From: Lycorma delicatula
Lineage: Eukaryota; Arthropoda; Insecta; Hemiptera; Fulgoridae
NCBI RefSeq assembly: GCF_047948215.1
Contig: NC_134456.1
Location: forward strand, 85,514,515 to 85,578,514
Direction: 5' to 3'
DNA: 64,000 bases
Numbering within the stretch: the stretch's first letter is position 1; every line of letters starts with the position of its first letter. Shown piece by piece: positions 57,345-64,000 of this stretch. A program made the translations under genes and the position numbers. The notes beneath the pieces were generated by a model. That model had not been told where the DNA came from. It ran no database searches and saw nothing but the letters and a program-made list of their open reading frames with translations.

Positions 57345-58725
57345 ATATTCGACGAGTTCGTTAGAACTTCATCGGTAAGAAACGAAAAGGTCAACGAACT
57401 ACGATTACAGTTTTAAACATGACCTAACCTAACAATAAAATGAAAATGAGAGAAAAATAAGCGTGAAAACATTATATTTCAGTTCAATTACATTAGAAAT
57501 AAAGAATAATTTCAAAAAGGTATACATCGAATTTTGTTAGACATCGTTTTTTTTCCATCTGATGAACCGCGAGACTCGAATATGTCGTTTTATTCATATT
57601 TTAACATACCTCTACGAATCGCGCCGCTAGATACCAGTACATGATAGTACTAGGTAGCGTAAAAAAACTTGTTAATGTACTAGAAATAATAAAATTTAAA
57701 AGAAAATATACTAAGCTTGTTTTAATAGTAAATTCTGTTGTAATGAAAGTACTGAAGATGAAACAATTTTTTTAATTCCCATCAATTCTTTAAAAAAAAA
57801 ATATTAAAAAGTATTAGTTTACAAGAGATTATACTAGTTTTAATAAAAAAAGGGAAAATATGGTATGAAGTGAATGATGTGAATTTCAACAAAAAAAATT
57901 GGCTGTGAAATTCAATTTGTTTGTTCTAAGGCAATAAATTTTAATAATAAATCCATAAGATAACAATCAGTAATTCATAAAAAAATAAAAGAATAATCTA
58001 AGAAAAAGCAGTGATATCAAAAAAATTACAATGAAATTGTAAACCGTACGGTAAGAGTCTCACAGGTATCATTTCTTCCGCTCAAAAAACAAACATTTCT
58101 ATAATATAAATAAAACTGTTTTTAACAAAACTATACTGATATTAAAAAAGACACTACATTTCTATAATCAAAGTCTGTTACTAATTTAGAATTTTGTTCA
58201 AAAAAATATTCATGTTAAATATATGTAATAAGCATAAGATATACAATAATAGATAATAAACAATGCTTAAGCGTTCCATATATAAGCAAAAAAAAAAAAA
58301 AAATTTGTTAAAAAACTCTCCCAATTTCATTTACATGTAATACATTTCACATTTACAGAAATAATACAATTCTTATGATTACTCGTTGTTTAATAAATGA
58401 AATCGGGCCGGTAAGAATGCCCGATTTATTTATTGCAACAAATTTGTCTATTTTTTGCTTATATGGAAGGTTTAAACATTGTTTATTATTTATTATTGTA
58501 TATCTATTGTCTATTACATATATTTAATATGTATCTTTTTTTAAACAAAATTCTAAATTTATAACAGATTTTAATACTAGAAATGTAGTGTCATACCTTT
58601 TTTGATATCACTATCGTTGGGAAAAAAAAAACTACTTATATTACAGAAATTTTTGTTTCTTGAGCGGAAGAAATGATATCTGCGAGACTCTTACCGTGCG
58701 GTTTACAATTTCATCGTAATTTATT
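57345..58725. repeat. Noncoding repeat family E, copy 2, with nested foldback
   Basis: Collinear with 14515-16145 but about 250 bases shorter, because of deletions in its middle and the GCGCC-rich portion. Shared words include AGTTCGTTAGAACTTCATCG, ACGAATCGCGCCGCTAGATA and TGAAAGTACTGAAGATGAAA. Confidence 0.78.
58026..58719. repeat. 694-bp foldback, family E copy 2
   Basis: Left TTACAATGAAATTGTAAACC, GTACGGTAAGAGTCTCACAG; right CTGCGAGACTCTTACCGTGC, GGTTTACAATTTCATCGTAA. GAAATGATATCTGCG near the right end mirrors the left arm. Same design as 15459-16142. Confidence 0.9.
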
Positions 58726-59009
58726 TGGATATCACTGCGTTTTGTTAGATTATTCTTTTATTTTATATATATATATTTATATACACAATATTCTTGTGTT
58801 CCAGGAGGTTCCTGCTAAATCTTATAGATGTATTTCTTTGATTAAACTAACGAAAATAGGTTTACAACTGCTTATTTTTAAGAATTCTACTAAAATTTAT
58901 TTATCTAAGTATAGATAAAAATAAAAAAAATAAATGGAAGTATAAAACAAAAGAGAAAAAACTTTGCTGAAAAAAATTATGATTTTAAATCAACCAAATA
59001 TCTTTTACT

Positions 59010-59580
59010 TTTCCGTCTAGCGCTATAGCAGAGCTATATCTGTAGAAGGGAAGGTATTGTAATCGGTTTAATTTGGGCATATGCGGTTTTCACCGGATCT
59101 TAACTTTTGATACCTAAGAACCCAGAAAACCATAAAAGCGAATGAAAATTTTCCACATGTACGTCTGTGTTCGGTGTCGCACTCTAAATCACCTTATAGC
59201 TGCAGAACTACAGGACCGATTTTGATCAAACATGGTCAGATTACATTTATATATAAGGCATTGATGCTATTAAATTTTCAACTGAAAAGGTCAAGTGTAT
59301 AAGGGTGTAGAGCAAGGTTACCCTCAGTATCTGGAGATTTTGCCTAATTAAGGTCTTATTTTTCTTTTTAGACAAATCTCTTAACAATTAAAAAATAATA
59401 ATTTTTACAAAATAGCACCCCTCCCCCACCACAAATAATGCTTTAAACTAGTAGCTAAGTGGTATACTGCGTCGATAGTACCCCCTGTCACGACAAGGAG
59501 CGCTAGTGTAGCACTGACTTATTTTAAATTAAGTTGCATGTGCAAGCCGTGCATCAGAAAAAAAGCCGCGTGACAGGATA
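59010..59580 (+). repeat. Noncoding repeat family D, copy 2
   Basis: Collinear with 18950-19790: CACTCTAAATCACCTTATAG, AGGCATTGATGCTATTAAAT, CTAATTAAGGTCTTATTTTT, AAGGAGCGCTAGTGTAGCAC, AAGTTGCATGTGCAAGCCGT. It begins about 290 bases after the end of family E copy 2. Confidence 0.78.
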
Positions 59581-62270
59581 GTTATATAAATGTTTTTTTA
59601 GCTATGTTATTTTCATTACTTAAGTCTTACGTCAGAACTTGAAAAAAAAGACTTGTCCTGATTTCTCCTCCAATGATAAAAGTGTGTTATATCTACTTTA
59701 AATTTTGGTACCTAAATTATGGAGCGAATTTTCTGATTACCAATATGATATATGATCTGAAAAAGATTATTCGTTCCATATCTATATTCGATAATTTCCA
59801 AAAACATTTTTATGTAGTAAAACATGTAGGATTCATAATATCCAATTAGATGTAAATTTATTTTGTTAAATTTTCGCCCAATAAACAAACATAGATAAAT
59901 TGGGACAGTTTTTAACAAATTCTACGAAAATTTTTGTAAGTATAGTCATGTAAAAATAAATAAAACCGTAAAAATATTTATTTATTTTTAAAACAAAAGG
60001 GAGCAAATGCGGCTGAAAAATCTTTTCAGTGATTTTCAGTAGTTAATTTTATCTTAACAAGGTTTTTCATTATCAAAAATATTTATGTAATATTTCTATA
60101 CATTTGATTTATACAATTTTATTTTATGAACTCGTGTATATTGCTTTTCTGTAAATCCCTTATATTATTATTATTTATTTATTTATTATTATCCCTTATA
60201 TTATTATTTTATTTAAAATAAAATAATAAACTACGATAATTTGCACACGTTATAAAAATATGTTGTTTAAATATTATGTAGAGCCGATATTTTGAAAATT
60301 TAAAATAATTTAAATTTAATTAAAGTTTTCAATTAGCGGTTTATAAGTAGATTGATTTCAATTTAATTTCTTTATTATGACATTTATATGTTATAATATT
60401 AACCAAATAGTGATTTTATTTTAGTCATTTTATAAATTTAGAGAACTAGCCTGATTAGTTACTCATTATACTCGTATAAATTTTCACGTAACGATTGATT
60501 TTCCTAAAACAGAATTAAGGCAGAATTATTATTAAATTTCCTTGTTTTCCTTACACTTAAAACCTGAATACTCAGTTTTGTTCGTGTAACACGACAAACA
60601 TTTCTGCCTTCGGAGATCGTACAATATTTTTATGTCAAAATTTTCATAATAAATTTTATTCTAAACGAAGAAAATATTACGTACATATTTCTAGTTAAAA
60701 CAAATTATTCGCCATTTTGAATGTAACAACAGCATTTTCTATTTGTTTGGAGTAAAACCGAGGGATGGTTTCCCTAAAGGATAAGGGATGAGGGTTGAGC
60801 GGCAAGGGAAAACAAGTGGTTTATTTCACAGGAACTGAGTATGCGCAAGTTAAAACAGGTGTGTAGTTCTCACAGCAGAAATCAATGTAGACACGCCCTA
60901 AAACCTACAGATATCCACGATTTAATGTGTCCCGTTTTATTTCATAAAAGTACTGAAAAAAAATCCAGTGTTTACTTCATAATGCAAAAATAGGGATTAA
61001 AAAATGTAACACTGGAATTTAAATTTTATTCTGATCCATTTATATTAGTTAAAATTTTTTGTAAATTTTGGCATTTAACTGCTGTTTTGTAAATGTTTGT
61101 AAGCATCTGTCAATTGCTTTAAATATTCTTCTTAAAATTATTTCCTCAACCCTTTTTTTCTAAAAAAAGTTTGTTATTTCTTGCTGCTTCAACATTCAAG
61201 GTGTTCGCATGCATTTATCATATTTCATTACATATTTTCTTTTTCCGGTGAATGTAGCTTAAAATAACTACGTTAAAGGGAAAAGTATGATTTTTTTTGG
61301 GGGGGCGATGATCAAGTAAAAATGTAACGGGTTTTTAAAAAAAAATTTACGTTTTAGGGTTCAATTATTTCATCTTGGTCAAAAACTATATATATATATA
61401 TATATATCCGTATGTGTGTACGTATATATTTTTACACAATTAGTAAACGGGATGAGGGGATATCTCGAAATTTCCAGTTTCGATTTTCTTCAGAATTATT
61501 AGAGACAACTTTATCAAAGCAAATTTTTTACAATGAAATTATAAATAATCAAAATATATATATATATATATTTTTTTTTTTAAATCAATCCCTGCGTCTT
61601 AAAAAAATGATATATTTGTTTTTTGTTCTTTTGCATCACCTCCCTTTGTTTTAAATATTTTAAGACATATTTTTGAGGTTTGTATGTCTTGTAATAGAGC
61701 TATCAAAAAAGGTCTAAAACCTTTTAAAATTATAAAATCTGGACGTATATGCAGAAAAGTTTTTTAAAAATCTTTTTCTTAATTTAACCATTATTAATGG
61801 GGATGTTTGATTTAGAGAAAACTTTATTTAGGCAAATTGCTAAGTTTAACTTATATATGAATATTTTTAGAAAAGACTCTTAAAATTTATTCCCCATTTC
61901 TAAAAAATATAATTCGTTTTTTGTTTTTGAATAACTCTTGTTATTATTAATAGCCGGGAAAACCATTCAGAACTTTGCCAGATTTTTTACATTTCAATAA
62001 AATAAATAGATGATTTTTTTTTTATATACCAATAATTTTCTGTGTGCATTAAACAATTTTTGTAAAATCAATAAGAAACTACTGATGTCGATAAAGGACT
62101 TCAAATTATACCTAATATCCTTAACACCAAGAAATTATCAGTTTTAAATGAATTATGTTTCAAGTTTTGTTACGCTAATGGTAATAACAATCTGTTTTTG
62201 ACTGAAATTTCTCACATATTACAGAGAACTGTGTTCAGTACATCTATGTCCCAGACTTATCTTAATAATA
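59581..62270. other. AT-rich unassigned sequence
   Basis: Contains a 29-base palindrome (60201-60229), (AT)n at 61387-61408 and 61554-61570, and a moderately GC patch at 60750-60930. Frames at 59712-59918 and 61412-61654 lack recognisable motifs. Confidence 0.45.
60201..60229. repeat. Perfect AT palindrome, 14-base arms
   Basis: TTATTATTTTATTT, one central A, exact complement. It lies within a locally duplicated CCCTTATATTATTATT segment (60157 and 60193). Confidence 0.85.
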
Positions 62271-63566
62271 CGAGGTACATTCAATAATTAAACAGACAAA
62301 TTGATGTAGAAAAAAACTGTGTATTTTTACAAAATGAGACTTTTACTATTTCTCAACATAATTCCCACCAATATTAATGCACTTGCCCCAAAGATGAACT
62401 AGTTTTTTTATACGTGATGCAAAGAAGTCTTTGTTTGAGTCACTTACCCACAAATTCTTTGACCTCGTTGTTGCTGAACTTTTTCCCACGTAATGCCTCC
62501 TTGAGTGGACCAAACAAATGAAAATCTGAGGGTGCCAAATCTGGACTGTACAGAGGATGTGGTAGTATCTCCCAACCCATTTTTCCAATGGTTTCTTGGG
62601 TCAGCTGGGCGGTGTGAGAGCGAACATTGTCGTGTAGCAATATAACGCCTTTTCTTTGAGATCCGTAATGTTTTTCTCTTATTGCTGGCTTTACTTTTTT
62701 CATCAGCATGTCTGAGTAGTAGACACCGTTTATTGTACGCTGATTTTCCAAATAACTACAAAAGATAACACACCTTGGGCATCCCAAAAGACGATCAACA
62801 TAACTTTTCCCGCTGATGTTTGCGTTCTGAATTTCTTTCGGACAGTTGAACTGGTATGCTTCTATTCCATGCTTTGTCTTTTGGATTCCGGTTCAACATG
62901 GTGAACCCAAGTTTCATCACACGTTAAAATACTGTTTAGAGAAGGGTCACGTTCCCTTTCATAGTGTTCTTTTAAATTTGTACACACTTTCAGTCTTATT
63001 TCCTTGTGTTGCTGCGTTAACTATTACGGGACCCACCTTGCACTTGTTTTGATGTATTTGAGCTTGTTACTTAACATTATGAACTGTGCCAAGACTTAAT
63101 GCAACTGTTTTTGCTATATGTTCACTGTAATATGTCGGTCTTCACGAATAATGTTGTCAATGCGGGTTTCAAGCAAAGAAGTTTACACTTCACCTGGCCG
63201 GCCAGGACGTTGCTCGTCGGTTACTGAGGTTCAACCGTTTTTGAACTGTTCTGCCCGCGTATAAAAATTCCCGCGGTTCATACAACTTTCAGCATACTGT
63301 AAACCATTCGAGAAAAGATTTTAGCCGATTTTTCACTTTCAAAAACAAAAAACGGATCGCTGAACGTTGTTCAACTAATGTGGAAACATCAAGTAAACAC
63401 GCCATCACTAAATGCAATATTGAGGTTATAAACAAAACAATTTTTATCCGTCAGTTGTTCTCAGCTCATCTCAATGATGCCAACCTAAAGTCAAGAAAGT
63501 AAAAAACTTCTCCTACAAACTTTCATTTCTATATCAATTTGTCTCTTAATTATTGAATGTCCCCCG
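62271..63566 (-). mobile_element. mariner-family DNA transposon with both TIRs
   Basis: The 1296-bp span has ends CGAGGTACATTCAATAATTA and, on the other strand, CGGGGGACATTCAATAATTA, then GACAAATTGAT(G/A)TAGAAA in both. The same TIR type occurs on the decayed copies at 22318 and 36592, making this the best preserved member of its subfamily in the window. Confidence 0.92.
62346..63410 (-). pseudogene. mariner transposase, C-terminal part open
   Basis: The frame 62440-62787 contains MKKVKPAIREKHYGSQRKGV, ILLHDNVRSHTAQLTQETIG and HPLYSPDLAPSDFHLFGPLK. These hold the second and third catalytic Asp of a D,D34D mariner enzyme in well-kept context, then EALRGKKFSNNEVKEFV. The upstream half (62788-63410) is recognisable only in pieces, such as NRRATSW-like and the N-terminal VEQRSAIRFL, and is broken by stops, so no intact enzyme is encoded. 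Confidence 0.88.
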
Positions 63567-64000
63567 CACATTTATTAAAAATAAAAAATGTTATATTTGG
63601 ATGGATAGTCATATAAGATTGTCCAAATTTCAAGTAGTTATTTTACTCACTTTGATTTCATAGTAGAAAATGAACCAATTTTATTTCTCTTTAAATTTTC
63701 AGTATTCAAATTTTCCATTTCCACTATTACTATTACAATTTTCCATTTCCTTCCGAAGGTAAACGTAAAATACCGTATTTTTTTTAATATTTGGATTTGA
63801 AAAAAAATGTATGATATCACGGCTGAGAGAATAGAATTTTTAAGGAACATGAACAAAAAAAAGCCATTCTAAAACTTTACCAAAAATTCTACAATTTTAA
63901 TTTGTGGAATTCTAATTAGCGTGTCATTATGAAATCTATTTTATATTTTTTCAATCAGGTGTTTTCAAAAAAAGCTGACGACACAGTTGTAGGACTTTCC
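63567..64000. other. AT-rich unassigned sequence at window end
   Basis: No gene or repeat recognised. The open frame at 63647-63856 is low-complexity. Confidence 0.5.

Overview
This is animal nuclear DNA, most probably from an insect. It is AT-rich with many (AT)n tracts, has one spliced host gene with large introns, and is densely packed with arthropod-type transposons (mariner, Tc1-like, pogo/Tigger-like, Jockey- and R1-like LINEs, a possible BEL/Pao scrap and tRNA-derived SINEs). There are no operons and no bacterial features. The order of insect cannot be fixed from the sequence alone.

The only host gene I can support is a complete four-exon coding sequence on the + strand. It encodes a 214-residue bHLH transcription factor recognised as Fer1, the insect PTF1A orthologue. 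The exons are 4214-4376, 11983-12152, 16830-16983 and 42468-42625. They join in frame (intron phases 1, 0, 1; 645 nt including the stop) with GT/AG boundaries. The introns are 7.6, 4.7 and 25.5 kb. Nearly everything else is mobile DNA or its debris, much of it inside the introns.

Layout. 1-4.2 kb: upstream DNA with a head-to-head SINE pair and R1-like LINE scraps. 4.4-12 kb (intron 1): a mariner with both ends, two copies of a 0.7-1.3 kb noncoding repeat (family F), a rearranged foldback element (family G) and an inverted-repeat unit near 11 kb. 12.2-16.8 kb (intron 2): GC-rich repeats (family C), a LINE scrap, a 187-bp hairpin element and repeat family E with a nested 684-bp foldback. 17-42.5 kb (intron 3): SINEs, R1-like, Jockey-like and CR1/Jockey-type LINE pieces, mariner and pogo-like remnants, a full foldback G and several sharp palindromes. 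42.6-64 kb: downstream DNA with a pogo/Tigger-like element, a 494-bp foldback, two more mariners, a Tc1-like remnant, second copies of families D, E and F, and long unassigned AT-rich stretches.

Points that stand out: (i) exon 4 of Fer1 carries two tryptophan motifs matching the PTF1A region known to bind RBPJ/Su(H); (ii) at least ten tight, near-perfect palindromes with very short loops are scattered through the window and look like template-switch scars; (iii) two SINEs sit in tandem at one target site with three copies of the target duplication; (iv) two SINE families with different tRNA-like heads share one 3' tail; (v) several recurring noncoding families (C, D, E, F, G, H) have no recognised protein and may be undescribed. 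I found no convincing novel multi-gene system.
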